From the NCBI GenBank assembly GCA_963921795.1, contig OY997658.1, forward strand, positions 25,676,092-25,740,091: DNA of 64,000 bases, written 5' to 3'. The translations under genes were made by a program, and so were the position numbers. Below are positions 47,519-61,032 of this stretch, in pieces. The notes under the pieces were generated by a model. The model had not been told where the DNA came from, made no database searches, and saw nothing but the letters and a program-made list of their open reading frames with translations. Numbering within the stretch: position 1 is the first letter of the stretch; each line of letters starts with the position of its first letter. The stretch is from Nannobrachium achirus (Eukaryota > Chordata > Actinopteri > Myctophiformes > Myctophidae).

Positions 47519-48012
47519 CTCTTTTTGCGCCGATCCCGTACTAGTACGGCTTTATTTCTGCCTTTTTATCGTCCGGGGTGCAGATCCCGAACTAGTACGG
47601 CTTTTTATATAAAATTATTTAAACACCCAGGCCAGAGGCCTTACCAAAGCACCGGGCTAAATTTTCGAGCCGGCCGCCGGCCACGATTTGTTTACATCGG
47701 CCCTCGAGAGCGTTGCGCCGCCGATATTTGCCGTCCACTCCAATGCAATCCAGGATCTTTAGAGCTCATTTTCTCTGTTCTATGCCTTTCTATGAGGGGC
47801 GCAAGGTTTAATCACGGCTAAATCGCCGAAAATTGGGCTTCTAAAATGAGTGGTAGCCAATAGCTAACTTCATCCTGTTCCTGTTCATGACACAAAGGAA
47901 AGTGTTCAGGCGCATCATGGCTGCGCACGGCTTGTGCATATACAGCGTATGTCTATGGTGGATTCTCTGGCCACTGGGTGCCCTCTAGTGGAGATTCCGG
48001 GCACTGGATGAG
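47519..48012. mobile_element. TTAA-flanked element (piggyBac-like ends)
   Basis: TTAA at 47515-47518 and 48013-48016. The inside has CTCTTTTTGCGCCGATCCCG at the left and CACTGGATGAG at the right, plus repeated GATCCCGNACTAGTACGGCT. No coding region. Confidence 0.7.
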
Positions 48013-48019
48013 TTAATAG

Positions 48020-49135
48020 TACGTCTGGAAGTAATGGAATATATGGATGGATCATGAATCAAGTTAAGTCCGTGCCAAGTTGCCTCTTATCAACTACCTC
48101 ATTTCGGAGGGACCAACAAGCAACAAGTCTAATTTAATTAAATTTGCCTTTCCTTTTTCCCTAGTATCTTTCTGCTCTTGGTCAAATATATAAGAGTTTA
48201 TTACTGAGTTTACGTCTGTCTTGACTCTTACGTGCTTGCTTTGCTGTGGTTATTGCAGCACAGCAGCAGTGATATAAGTAAATAATAAATAATACATTCA
48301 TAAAACCGTTAATAAGATGCCCATATCCAAAGGAAAAGGAGGGGGGGAAACCACCCGAAACCCGAATTCAGGCACACGAAAAACCTGAAATCTCACACGC
48401 GCGCTCACCCGTCAGGGCAATTGTCCCCCCCTATCTTTTCATTGGATTAACACACCTGCGTTGACTTCAACATATATGTATGTTGTTCATGAATGGCAAT
48501 ATAATCCTATACCGTTAGAGATGTCTTTTTATAGCCAGTATTATACTGTAGGGCAGTAGTTCAGTGTGACTTGACGTGACAGTAATAAATAATACATTGT
48601 TCTAGACAATGTTATGGATTTACATTATTTATAAGGTCATAATAGTGGCTGTAATGTCTATACATGTCAGTTCAAATTGTAAATAAACATGAAAATTGAC
48701 ATTCAGAAGAACACCGCAGTCAGCCCTTTTATGAATAATGCATTCACTCTACAGGTATATGCAAAGGCACAGTAGCCAATCTCTGCGCCTAGCAACACAC
48801 CTATTAAACATACAAGTCATGTTTTAACTGTCAAGAGATTAGCTAATATAATATGTTTTAATTCAAAAATAATAATTTGTAATACTTTCATGAATTTAGT
48901 ACTGTTTCTTTTTAAAAGCAACACTTGGACGACCCAGTGGTAAAAGTGTCTGCCCTGAGGTACGAATCCACGTGGTGCATCCTGCTTTGTCGAGCGTCTA
49001 TTCGAACAGAATTGGCCCTCGTTCGGGGGACGGGAGCCAGTTGGGGAGGGTGATAATTGTCACTGTACATCAGGGACGTGCAGAGAATGTTAGAGAGGCA
49101 GGGGCTGAAATGTCTAAAAGGGCCTTTTGGTGAAA
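48020..49135. other. No gene recognised
   Basis: AT-rich sequence without paired repeat edges or exons. A decayed module lies just to the right (49140-49198). Confidence 0.4.
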
Positions 49136-49213
49136 ATATTGAAAATAGCAGACCTCCAAGCTCACAACACTTTGCAGCGCGACACGTTCTGAGCTTGGAC
49201 CCTCTTTTTAGAC

Positions 49214-49764
49214 CAGGGGATAATACTGATATTTTCACAAATTGGTACCACCCAAGGTGACCGTACGTTTTTTACATTTTTGTCTTCCTACATGTCTCTA
49301 GTTTATATTTTGGTATGATAACCCTTTCTGAGAAGTAGCTTAATTGATGTTATCACCCGCTAGAGTCGGTGTCCCATTAACTTGACATTACAGGGAAAAA
49401 AAGGGAAAAAATAATCAGCTTTATGTAGCATATCTATGTAGCACATGCATCTATGTAGCACATGCATCTATGTAGCACATGCATCTGTTTTCCGTGCAAA
49501 ACAGATGCTTGCAATGGATTCAGAATCATGAAAAACCCCTAGTTCGACCCCTCATATGCTACTTAAAGCAGATTATTTTTTACCTTTTTTTCCCTGTAAT
49601 GTAAAGTTAATGGGACACCGACTCTAGCGGGTGATAACATCAATTAAGCTACTTCTCAGAAATGGTTATACCAAAATATAAACTAGAGACATGTACGAAG
49701 AAGAAAATCCAAAAATGTTACAGTCACCTTGGGTGCATGGTACCAAAATTTGTATTATCCCCTG
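49214..49764. mobile_element. hAT-like foldback element
   Basis: Ends CAGGGGATAATAC and GTATTATCCCCTG start arms of about 200 bp. Each arm has TTGGTACC and ATCAATTAAGCTACTTCTCA in inverted order. The centre holds three tandem CATCTATGTAGCACATG units and an AGCATATGAGGGG arm of the 10318 family. Flanking 8-mers do not match. Confidence 0.78.
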
Positions 49765-50121
49765 TACTATTAGTTCTGACTGCTGGTCTCCTAAAAAGGT
49801 GTCCGGCCACTTCACACATATATGGAAGTAAACCGGAGATGGTGAGTCTTGTCATTTTTGTTACACATAGACATGGAGTGAGCCCCTGCCCTTTTATATG
49901 TCTGTAAAAGGTGCCCTCTACAGACCAAATGAATGCAGTTTTTACTATGGTGAAAGAAATGCAAATGCCCTCTTTCTACAGTCGCAATTACTACAAAACA
50001 TGCAATATCCACTTCAGCCCTATATACAAAATAGCAGCAAATAGCAGATCACATATTTACATATTGTAACACATGTATAGATCAGCTTTTTCAGATTTTC
50101 CAAAAAAAAAATATATATATA

Positions 50122-50662
50122 TGTCACGGTTTGTTAGAGAAACAGGACGGTCGAGAAACGGAGCACTTGTGGTGCCGCACGGGGCGGAGCAAGCGGTCGC
50201 CCACAACAACGTCCTCCAGGCGGAGCCACTCGATTGTCCACGACATTGCAAGCGGCGCGAAGGCCAGCGGACCTTGGTCCTGCTCTTCGCCCCCGAGCGC
50301 CGCAGGCGCGAGTGGCCGCGAAGAGCGGGCCAGGGCCGCGCGGCCGGCGGAGCGCCGCGCGAGTTACGAAGCCGTGGTGAATGCAATCGTTATATTTATG
50401 CCCAGGCCGTAAGGCCTGGGCAAGCCCACGATAAACGCTCATAGTAAGCTAATGGCTAAGCTAATGGCTAAGCTAATGGCTAAACACCGCCCAGCTAGGC
50501 TAGTAAATAAAGAAAGAGAGTCGCAAACGAGTGACGTCAGCGCCTGCACTAGTGAATGGCTGTCTATGGGCTGTCGTCGCCATCTGGTGGTGATTAGTGT
50601 GTGGTGAACGAAACAAGCGCTCTTACAATGAACGTCCTGAGTTACCCAAACATACTGTAACA
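50122..50662. mobile_element. Candidate solo LTR, GC-rich
   Basis: Starts TGTCACGGTTTG and ends ACTGTAACA, giving TG..CA termini, with TATATA on both sides. The flank is low complexity, so the duplication is weak evidence. Inside are a very GC- and CpG-rich block (about 50140-50380), a hairpin GCCCAGGCC/GGCCTGGGC (50400-50421), three tandem AGCTAATGGCTA units and an AATAAA near 50505. No internal retroviral genes are present. Orientation is inferred from AATAAA only. Confidence 0.45.
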
Positions 50663-51174
50663 TATATACATCTGAAAACTTGAAAGGGTACTTTCTGCAC
50701 AATGAGCATTTTATGTTTACTTTCACTTTCAGTACTTAATTATATTATATTTGAATGTGAAATACTTCAGTCAATTCAATTTGGAATAGGCCTCCCGGTC
50801 TTTAATTTGTAAACAGAGTAAGTCTACATTGTGGTATTGGTACTTTTATTTAAGTACAAAATAAATGTGAGTACTTTTCCCACCTCTGCATAATGGACAC
50901 ACCATATCAGTCCAGTCAGCGCTGCCTGTATAGTTGGCCTGATGTGGCTGGTAACAATGAAGCTACCACCAAGGCAAATTCTTTTCCGACAAACTGATGA
51001 GCCAGAAGAAGTGCAGCAGCCACAAAATGGTTTCCAAGCCCAAGTCACTGACTGGTACACAACTACACACAGGGACGTGCTGGCCATTGGGAAAAGCGGG
51101 ACAACTCCCGAACGGCTGGTTCATTCCCGGCCGGTCCAGGCCGGGAATTTTGGGGGCTGGGCGGCCAACAAAGT

Positions 51175-51440
51175 AAATCGTCACTGTCGGGCAGAAACCT
51201 CGTATCTCCAAGTTTCAAATTTGTAATTTTTTTTCACAAAGCAAAGCCCTGCTTCATCATACTAGGCCGTTGCACAAAAGTAGTGAAAACAGCAGATCTA
51301 CAAGCACACAACGCCTCGCACCGCGAGGCGTTGTGTGCTTGTAGATCGGCTGTTTTCACTAGTTTAAATCATTTTTTTAAATGATAAATACAAAACAAAC
51401 GGTTTTGGACATACAAGGTTTCCACCCGACAACAACGAAA
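51175..51440. mobile_element. MITE with GTCGGG ends and central palindromic module
   Basis: Same family as 16116-16377. The module at 51281-51361 is the most perfectly paired of the set. Confidence 0.8.
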
Positions 51441-52420
51441 TATAACTCATGTAATTGGCCCACTGGCTTGTCACTTGTCATGATTTGAAATGGCAAATCT
51501 TTGAGTAGCAGCAGCGCTATAGAGAGATCTCTCTCTAATAGCACGAAACTCTTTTTCCCGGGCTGAATCACGGGCCCAGCATGTCCCTGGGTACACATCA
51601 TGTTTTTCACAGGCTTAAAGCCTGCCAGTGTGTCAGCAGCATCAAGCAAGTTTTCATGTATTTATCTTTTTTTATGAACCACAGGCGAGAATGGTTGTTG
51701 TTTTGGTGCCGTGCCTCATACAAACAGAACCCCCGCAAACCTCACAACACCAGAGATACGAGCGTGCCAGTCCTGACTGGGCAATATAAGCAAGAGCATG
51801 GACGTCAGCTGCAACGTGGCTAAAATGGAGAAGTTTAATCTCAATGTATTTTTTTTTTTTTGGGGGGGGGGGGAGTTTAATTCAATGTTATGCCGTAATA
51901 AAATGTTCGTTTTTAATCCTGTACGTCTCCTTGCTTGCTTATATTTAAACTGTTCTCCAACCTTCAAAGAACCTGGACGTGTTTAGGCGATTTAATGGCG
52001 GTATTAACACAATTTGTGACCTACATTCCAGTTTGGTAATGTAGTCTCTTAATAAATGTCACTATTACTTTTGACAAATCCACCCACACACCCTGGCTGT
52101 TAGTGAGCTCATAAATAAAGCATAATTTCAGTCAAAACAGATGGAGTAGGATAATTAAACTATTCATGTGGCCCTTAACCTTGGTTATGCATAGACCTCT
52201 TTGCAGGCTGAACTATTGCATTTACTTACTATAATACGAATCATAATCTCATTAAGATGTTTTTCAGTCAAATTAAATTATTAACATATTTATTTTTAAT
52301 CTGTTGATGAGAATACTAGGGGTCCTCAGAGTTACTACAGGGGGGGGCAGCAAATCTTTGTGTGATTGGATTTCAACCACTTGAACCCTTTACCATCCCT
52401 ATTGTGAGCAGAACTTTAGA
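51441..52420. other. No gene recognised; partly low-repeat
   Basis: A T-run followed by a G-run lies near 51860. From about 52000 to 52320 the sequence looks single-copy. A partial module is at 52421-52470. Confidence 0.35.
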
Positions 52421-52744
52421 CAAAAATAGCAGATCTACAAGCTCACAGTGCCTCACGCTGCGGCTAATTTAGGCAAAAATGTTTGGTGTATGGGGGGAAA
52501 AAGAGCAGATCAAGTACAGAGTGGAAGTTTAGGCTTACTAAGTATTCACAAAGTATTGGTTTAAGTAGTTAAAATGTCTGAATAATACACATGAAGTCAT
52601 GAACATCAATCCAACACTGATGACTGTCAAACAAGTCTATGAAACTATAAAATCGACGAAAAATGCTCCCTGCTTCTTCTCTGTCTCTCAAACAACCAAG
52701 GTGAACTACAACCTTTGTTTTAGAGTGCATTATCTTGCTTACGC

Positions 52745-53183
52745 CAGTGGTGTAAAGTAACTTTTTGTTCAATACTTTTACTTGTACTGCACATCTCAGT
52801 GGCAAATATTGTACTTTTTACACCACTACAATTGTTTGAACACTTTAGTAGTTACTAGCTTGATTATTATTACAAAACATGCATTAACAACTATATACCT
52901 AGATACTTCGGCTATTTGAAAATAGCTGATCTAAAAGCTCACAACGCGTCGCCTTGAAGAAAAAAGATTTTCTTATACATTTTGAAGACTCGTGAAATGG
53001 GATATAATGAGTGCATTATGAGTACTTTTACATTTGGTACTTTAAGTACATTTTGATGCCAATACTTTTGTACTTTTACTCAAGTACAATTTTAATGGAC
53101 TTCCACTTGTAATTTTTTCAGTATTTCGGCATTGGAGTATTGATTATTTTACTTAAAATATATCAGTACTTTTTCCACCACTG
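52745..53183. mobile_element. CAGTGGTG-family MITE, both ends present
   Basis: CAGTGGTGTAAAGTAACTTT at the left and AGTACTTTTTCCACCACTG at the right are inverted. Half a module sits in the middle (52916-52955). Flanking 8-mers differ. Confidence 0.78.
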
Positions 53184-54517
53184 CCACACAAATAGCACAA
53201 GCTGCCAACCCTTCGTAGACAGTATTCAAACAGAAGCTGTGTCATCAAATCAATTCTATCCATCACTAACTTAACCAGTGACTTATTTGAAAGTAGTATA
53301 AAAAAGAAGATATAAATGAGAAATCGGAGATAATAAAGGACGGTTTATGCACCATTAGCGCTACAGCCATCAGTGGTCATATGAATGGGTTAGTTTGGGT
53401 AAACGGCTCAAACATTAATTGTGTCTCAAATGAGCCATACATAACGTTTAATAATATCCCTCGCACCCTCTGCATGGTTCATAGTTCATGTTCACAAAAC
53501 TAACAGGACCTTTCAGTTACAATGATAAAAATGTTCAATGTAATACTATTTGAAGTCTGAACGTGATGAAGTAAACGGTACTAAACATGTGATGTGTGAT
53601 GCTCCACACACTGCTAGACACAGTAGTCTGGGTTAGGGGTCCAGAGCCTCAGGGCCGGTTCTAGGCATAAGCAACATAAGCGGTCGCTTAGGGCCACAAC
53701 CACTAAGGGGGCCACATCACAGGGAGAAGATTGCAATGCGTTTTGAGCTTGTAGATCAGCTATTTTTCACTATATGCAATATGGCCCTCTGGAGTGAGTG
53801 TGAAGTGGCCGGTCACCAGCACTTTCGCCTAAGACTTTTTCGCCTTAATGGATTTGGTCTTTTCGCCTGGCACTTTCGCCGTAGAGGAGAGTGTTTTCAC
53901 CTACCCTGTCTGGCCCATTCACCGCCGTTGAAGAGCCATTTCGCCTACGCTCAATTCTGCTGTCAGACTGTCCATGTTTGCATATTATCCCTTTGTCATT
54001 TAATTATTATAGTGACTGACAGTGGTGTTACCTGTCAAACGGTGACCACACAAGGCTATCCTATGCACTCCATAGTAATCACATCAATACAGATTATTGG
54101 AATCAGGTGCGTCCAAATAATTAATTAATTTATACAGCCTACCATATGGGAATCATATGCATTTCATACGGAAGAATGTGAAGCATTCTGTGCATGGCTC
54201 CTATCTCACAATCATGCCCTATGCAGGTGCAGTGCATATTTTAACTGCTGGGACCCCCCACCCTGACGAGCACTAAGAGTTGAGGCATTACATTTCGTAC
54301 GGTTCTATTGTGAGAATAGCAGATTGCTCACAACGCCTGGCAATGTGAGCATGTAGATCGGCTATTTTCACTATTTCTGCCTCTAATATTTGACAATTTG
54401 GCCAATGTTTAATTTGTAGCAAGGTATGAGTAGAGTGTGGTGTGGGGCGTCGACCAGAGATGACGTGTAAATGCACCTGTGTGCGTAAATGCGCGCAGCG
54501 TCCCTCACACAAAAGAC

Positions 54518-54519
<2 letters not shown>

Positions 54520-54591
<72 letters not shown>

Positions 54592-54610
54592 CGAGAGAGA
54601 GAGAGAGACG
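54520..54610. repeat. (GA)n microsatellite
   Basis: About 90 bp of GA with a short CGCGCG interruption. Confidence 0.97.
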
Positions 54611-55523
54611 CAAAGTTGCAAACATGGGCAGTCTATTAAGGAAAAATTGATAAAAAAGACGGACCCTAGAAGAACATTTAAAAAGGACTCCAGAACGAAA
54701 ATAGCTAAAATAGCAGATGATGTTGTGATCCTGGATCTGATTGACAACCCAATACAGCCATTTCAATGGAACTGAATTTGGAATAGAATGTACAGTATAT
54801 AACGACCAGTCATTCTATAGGCTATTTTGGTGTAGCATATATCTTATATAGGGCTAATATACATGTAGGAGCCAATTTCTAAGTTCATATTAATTCATAT
54901 TATTTATTTATTTAATGGCCTTCTATTGCATTAATGGCTGTGCTCAACCCCTCTGCAGGAATGCATTATAAGGAGAGGTGCGTCACACAGTGGGCGTGAC
55001 AGACTGAGAGGCAACAGTCTTTAGACCTTGTGTTACATGCTGCGGGAAAATTTAATTTATTATTTTATTATATTGAAAGTTTTGATTCTCTGCAAAAGAA
55101 AGAAAATAAAACATCTTTAATTTTGAAACCGAAGAAAACCTGGAGTGGACAATCAATTCTTCATCAAACAGCAACAAGCCAAGCGTCTATTTTTATATCA
55201 GTCTGTCCAAGAGTGACTTACACGAATGGCAAAAGGTGTTTTTTAACCAAAGGATATGTGGTCACTACAATACATATATATTTGTAGCCTATATTAGCCT
55301 AATGTTAATGTTACGATACTGTTCATTGTACAATACTGTTCAATACTGCACCAAAGAATGGCCATGTCCATGGTTTTTATTGTATCGGGAAATTAATTAA
55401 TTATTTGGACGCACCTGATTCCAATAGCTCTAATCTGCATTGATGTGATATGGAGTGCATAGGATAGCCGTGTGTATGGTCACCATTTGACAGGTAACAC
55501 CACTGTCACAGTCACTAGAATAA

Positions 55524-56213
55524 TAGGGGAGGGTGGGGCCCGTTGTGCAGTGGGGCCAGTTTATATTCTTCATTTAAACCAATAATATATCATATAAAAT
55601 ACTGCCAATCAGTTTTCTGACATCTTTGGACAGCCCCTTCCGGTTCATGACGATTGCAAACGCGTGCCAAGCTGATTTCACTTCATTTTGGGACCAGCTC
55701 TCAAGCAAGCAGGTCTTTTCACCAACAGTGTCGGCAAATTTTCGTCTAGCACTTTGAATTCAGTCGTCAAACAGTCACAATATACCTCATTTTAATCATC
55801 TATCAGTCCTCTATTATGTCATGTAAGTTTTAACCCTCGGTATCAAATGCAATATGTTATTTTGGGTCTTACACTACAGTGAATTTAGTCAAAAGGGGTC
55901 CGTTGTGCAGCCCCTGCAAAGATATACAACCGACCCCACCTGTTATGGTAACAAGCTGCTGCTAATGCTAAATGATTAGCATAGAGGCTAAAGAGACTTC
56001 TCTCATCAGCTGGGCCGAGTTTTTGGTGGAATTTGTCTTTTCTCATTTTAATTTGTGTCTAATGCCTGCAAAACACTTTACTGCCACTATAGGCCTATGA
56101 TATGATGAATTAGACTATGCTTATTAGGCTACATGCCGTGTAGTGTAAACAAGTATTTGTTTAGTAATGGAGTAAAATGTAAAAAAGGTCACAACAGACC
56201 CCGCCCTCCCCTA
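55524..56213. mobile_element. Nested element with TAGGGGAGGGTGGGG ends
   Basis: The end is the inverse of CCCCGCCCTCCCCTA at the right. It splits the right arm of a palindrome whose left arm (about 53971-54125) preserves the uninterrupted sequence. GTTGTGCAG-type blocks recur inside. Confidence 0.8.
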
Positions 56214-56317
56214 ATTAAATGACAAAGGGATAATATGCAACTTTACATGGACAGTCTGACAGCAGATTTGAGGGTATAGGCGAAATGTCTCTTGCGGTGG
56301 TGTATAGACCCTCCTGG

Positions 56318-57195
56318 GATATGATGCCTTGGTCTCCTCCACCGTTGCTGTTTGACTGTGTGTTTGAATTAATGAATGTTAGATACATTGTAAGGGATGG
56401 ACCGTCAACACTGCACTATGTGCCTCCCTCACAGGATAACACTTCTTGATTACCTGGGGTTTTGGGCTCAGTTATCTTTTGTCAGAAACTGGGTCTCATA
56501 TGAAACTCATTATGTCCCAAAAAGCGTTTCCACTCTCTCTCTCCATTGGGGAGAGAGAGTGGAAAAGCCATTTTATTTTTTGAAAAATCACTTCATGGCT
56601 CTTCAACGGTGGTGTAGACTCTCCTGGGTGGAGTGGGTTCGATCCCTGACTGCGTCTCAAAGTGTCTTGCTTGTCATAAGAAGGATATGATGCCTTGGTC
56701 TCCTCCACCGTCGCTGTGTGACTGTGTGTTTGAATTAATGAATGTTAGATACATTGTAATTGGATGGACATCAACACTGCACTATGTGCCTCCCTCACAG
56801 GATAACACTTCTTGATTACCTGGGGTTTTGGGCTTAGGTATCTTTTGTCAGAATTGAAACTGGGTCTCATATGAAACTCATTATGTCCCAAAAAGTAACT
56901 TTTCAGGATTCAAATAAGAAAGAAGCAAAAAGCTAAAAAAGCAAAGCAAAAAAACAATGTCTGTGACGCTGACATGACGGGCAGAAAGAAATTGGTTTAT
57001 CTTCCTTGCCACGTTTTGTATACTCAGTCCTCTCTCCCACTATTAAAAATGAATGTCAAAATGACATAAAAAAATAATAATAATAATAATAAAAAGAAAT
57101 AAAATAAAATGATAATCTGAAAAAAAGCTTTTCCACTCACTCTCTCCATTGGAGAGAGAGAGCAGAAAAGCCTTTTTATTTTTGAAAAATCACTT
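56318..57195. repeat. Direct duplication, second unit interrupted
   Basis: About 210 bp starting GGATATGATGCCTTGGTCTC occur at 56318 and again at 56686. A following block with CCACTCTCTCTCTCCATTGG recurs at 57130 after an insertion of about 220 bp. A B-box-like GTGGGTTCGATCCC lies at the junction near 56635. Confidence 0.8.
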
Positions 57196-58805
57196 CTCAC
57201 ACATACTCTCCTCTGCGAAAATGCCAGGCGAAAGGACCAAATGCGTTAAGGCGAATATGTTTTAGGCGAATGTGCCTAACACCAAGTGTCCCTCTCAACA
57301 TGTGGCCAAGACCTTCACTTAATGCGGCCCACAGGTTAATACTGATATATTATTGATTTCAGATTTCAGCTGATTTCTACACATGCAAACATCACCCTAA
57401 TTACTTCAGTCTATAGTAGTAGCTTATACAACAGGTAGTCGGGCTCTCAATGGAAAACAGGCTCTCCAACCGTGCATATAACGACTAACGAGCACTACTG
57501 CACTGTCTCTCATCAAGTAAAGAAATCAGCTGCGTTGGTCACGAAAGACAGCAAGCGCTCCTCTCTCCCCACACTATGCTAGGCGGCTGGCTAGCGGTTT
57601 TCATGTGACGTTCAGGGACACATTAGCTAAATGTGGCATTAAAAAATTACAAATTCCTATCGAATATCTTAATTACAATGAAATAAAGTTGACGTGTTTT
57701 CTTTTAAGGGCAACAGTTGTATTATCGCAATATTACACTCGAGGGTCTGCATTAACACGGTTATCCTGCACGACAGCCTTTTCGCAGGAACGAGCCGACA
57801 GGCGAGTTCCGTAGGAAGGGCTGGAGTGTAATATTGCTTAATTAATGACTAGTGCCATAGTCTTTTTTGTCCAATGTATTTGCATTTCATAAAGTTAATA
57901 TACGAACATATAAATGTATTTGAAATTAAATAATGTTACTTTTCAGGATTCCAATTAAAAATAGCTAAAAAGAATACGGGATTCCATAAAAACAAATTGA
58001 ACATGGTAGATCGTCGCAATACTTGTTGATCTATTTTTTACAATATTTTTGTGGCCCTCTGGAGTGACTGTGAATAGTGGCCCTCTCCATCATCAAAGTT
58101 GCCCACTCCTGCCCTATCCAAAAACTACATATTATTTTAATATGCAATAAAATAAGATCTCACACAAGACACAATTTGAAAATATGCCACATACTGTACA
58201 GTTGAATACAGGTTGCAATTTGAGACCAAAAGAACACAGGATAAAGGTTTGTGATGTTTTGTATGAATCTGATTTAAATGAATTGTAGTTTTTTCTTGTT
58301 ACAACATTAGACTAATGTTTTTGGACAAATGAAACAGTGGCTAGAAATAGATATGCATAATAGTTATATCTTGGTTTTGAAATGGTTTTTTTTCCCATTA
58401 GAGCATAGGCCTACATATTTCTGTTTTAATATCTTTTAACTAACCTGAGAGAAGGATCTAATAATGGTTTTACCTCCATTGTAAACCGTATTGTGTGTTA
58501 TAGGTAGAACTGTCTGAGTGTCTTTGACTCTTTCTATGCTATTCAGGGGTTTTGACCCCCCCAAAAACCCAAGGCATCCTGTATTTAAATCTCTGGGAGT
58601 TGGCAACCCTATGTGTGTGTGGTAGATACATGCTTGAGTGCTAACAACAGACACCACATGTTCTACTAGTTATTATTTATAACTTTGGTTTTGGCGATTC
58701 AAAGACAGTTAATAAGTGTGTGCGTCCGCCGTCCGTCAGTGGGGGGCCACCTAAAATAATCTTGCTTAGGGCCACCTGAGTCCTAGAACCGGCCCTGCAG
58801 AGCCT

Positions 58806-60577
58806 TCTACCTACGGAGAGTCGCGTCACTCCCGTTCACTGCATGAGGCCAGGTCTTCTACGCACACATCTATTGGCATATAGTGGCAAACGGCGAACCG
58901 GAAGTTTACAGAATGCATTGAAGTCTATGAGGTGTAAAGTGACAATGAACCACGTGACCAGCGCTGTTTCTGACCCCGCAGTGGCAGAACTCTCTGATTA
59001 GACGACACTGGGGTGGTCCTTTGCTCTGCCTAATTGTTTCCCTGCAGATGAGCAAGGTGGGGCCTCATTGGCTGTTAGCTTGATGGCCTATGGAGAGCAC
59101 CTGGGGGTGCCTCCAGGAGGCTATAAAACGCCTCCCCTCTCTAAACTCCAGTCTGCTTTAGAGATCTGGAGAAAACAGACGTGTCACCACCTCTTGCCCT
59201 ACTCTCCACCATGCACCTGTTATGTTATCCTTAGTTCTGTCTGACTTTACTTTCTTCCATGCAACACCTCGCACTACACCACTGATCACTGACTCCACAC
59301 TCCATTGGATCATTAAGTCTGTTGATCCCTTTTTTTAATTAATGTCCTAGGTCTTTATTTTATAAATACTTTTGTTATACCTTTTACAACGTCTCCTCTC
59401 CCCTTCGTTTGTTGCTGCTTGAGCCAGCTGTAACAGATGCAATACTGTATCTCCGGCCAGGAGGTGAACTACAACTTTTGTTTGGAGTCCATTATCGCTC
59501 TGTGGCCATGACAGACAGTGGTACCCCTGAATGTCAGTCTGAATAATTGAAACCCAATTGGAGCTTTCAGTCTCTCTGCAGCTGATAAGGACACAAGGAT
59601 GCAGGGAGTCTTAGAAGCCATTTTTTTTTTTTTTTTAATTAAGAGTTCTCTCCCCAATTTAGTCATTATTCCAATAGGGCATGGCCGTGGGGCGTGGTTT
59701 ACTAGTGCCACAAAAAAAAACGACCATTCATTTTTCCCATAGATAATTCACCAAAAAATGTATATCAGTTATTTTAAGCCTGCCATCCAGGATCCTCAAC
59801 ATGTTATATTTAATTATATGATATACTACATTTAATAAATACCCTTTATTTAGCGGTTATACTTTTTTCTTTTCACAGAATCAAAGGTTATGTGATCGTG
59901 ATTCACCAGAATGCTGGATCCTTGATTCTAGTCTTAAAATAATTCAAACAAACATTTTTGTAAATCTCTATGGGAAAAATGAATGGCAGATCGTTTTAGT
60001 GGCACCAGTAAACGACACCCACTGATATGCCCTATTGATTCCTCCCCACACACATTTCTGTGTTGTCCCCACGAGAGGACTTAGAGCCTTCGTCCTCCTA
60101 CACTCTGGCCTAACACCCCTCAGCCCGCAAGGAGTAGTACAGTACATACAGTGACAACTATCCCTCTTCCCACCCGAACATGGGCCAATTGCGTAGACAC
60201 TCAGTTTACCGCTGCGCCACCTTGACCTGTACACCCTTGAATTTCTATCACGCTTGCAAGGAGAACAGCTTTCATTTTTGTGCATGCAATGCGCATTCAT
60301 CAGACAAAATAAAAACACCTGGAGCTCCAACAGCATCACAAGAATAAAAACAAAGACTGTATAAGACACTGCCAGTATTGCAATTACAAATGTGAAACAT
60401 GTAGGTCAAACAAGGGAGGAGAGATGTGTTGATGTGTTCCATAATGGGTGCCTACGAAGAATACTCTGTATACATTGGCAAGACCAAGATCACATACATT
60501 CTGAAGATCTGCAGGAAAGAGCTGAGATGAAGCCGCTGAGTGAGGCAGTGTGTATGGAGGATGATTGGACATTACTA
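58806..60577. other. No gene recognised; one TATA box
   Basis: TATAAAA at 59122-59128 follows a GC-rich segment and precedes CAGTCTGCTTTAGAGATCTG, so it could be a buried promoter or LTR. No open frame of note follows it. Confidence 0.35.
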
Positions 60578-60915
60578 TTAACTCATTCCCCGCCTCCCCC
60601 GATAGTCCCGAGAAAATCCCAATGTCGTTCCCCGCCAGGCCCGATAGTCCCGAGAATTTGCTTTTATATAATGTAATGTTTAATTACATTCTTCCACAGC
60701 CCGTCACAAAGTCTGAGCCTTTTATCTTAAAGGGAACCTAAAATATCACACATCAAAGTAAGTGTGTTTGAAAAAAAATACTGTAATAATGTATAAATTG
60801 CAATACAAATGTATAAATCTCCCCATAACCCACAGTGAACTGGCAAAAGACGCATTTGAGCTCAAAAGGCTGGCTGCCGGAAAAAAAAAGAGAAGAAAAA
60901 AAAGTGTGAGAACAG

Positions 60916-61032
<117 letters not shown>

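Larger units (their letters stand above)
53650..58797. mobile_element. 5.1-kb hAT-like composite with exact 8-bp TSD
   Basis: Ends CAGGGCCGGTTCTAGGC and CCTAGAACCGGCCCTG are flanked by CAGAGCCT (53642-53649 and 58798-58805). GGCGAAA-rich segments near both ends are inverted (about 53800-53900 and 57190-57290). The interior is a stack of other elements (55524-56213, 57330-58111, a (GA)n, a duplication near 56.3-57.2 kb). No transposase frame was recognised. Confidence 0.88.

Noticed and set aside
50057..50444. Arg/Ala-rich frames of 93-123 codons
   Set aside because: They arise from the GC-rich block of the candidate solo LTR in several frames at once. No motif supports any of them.
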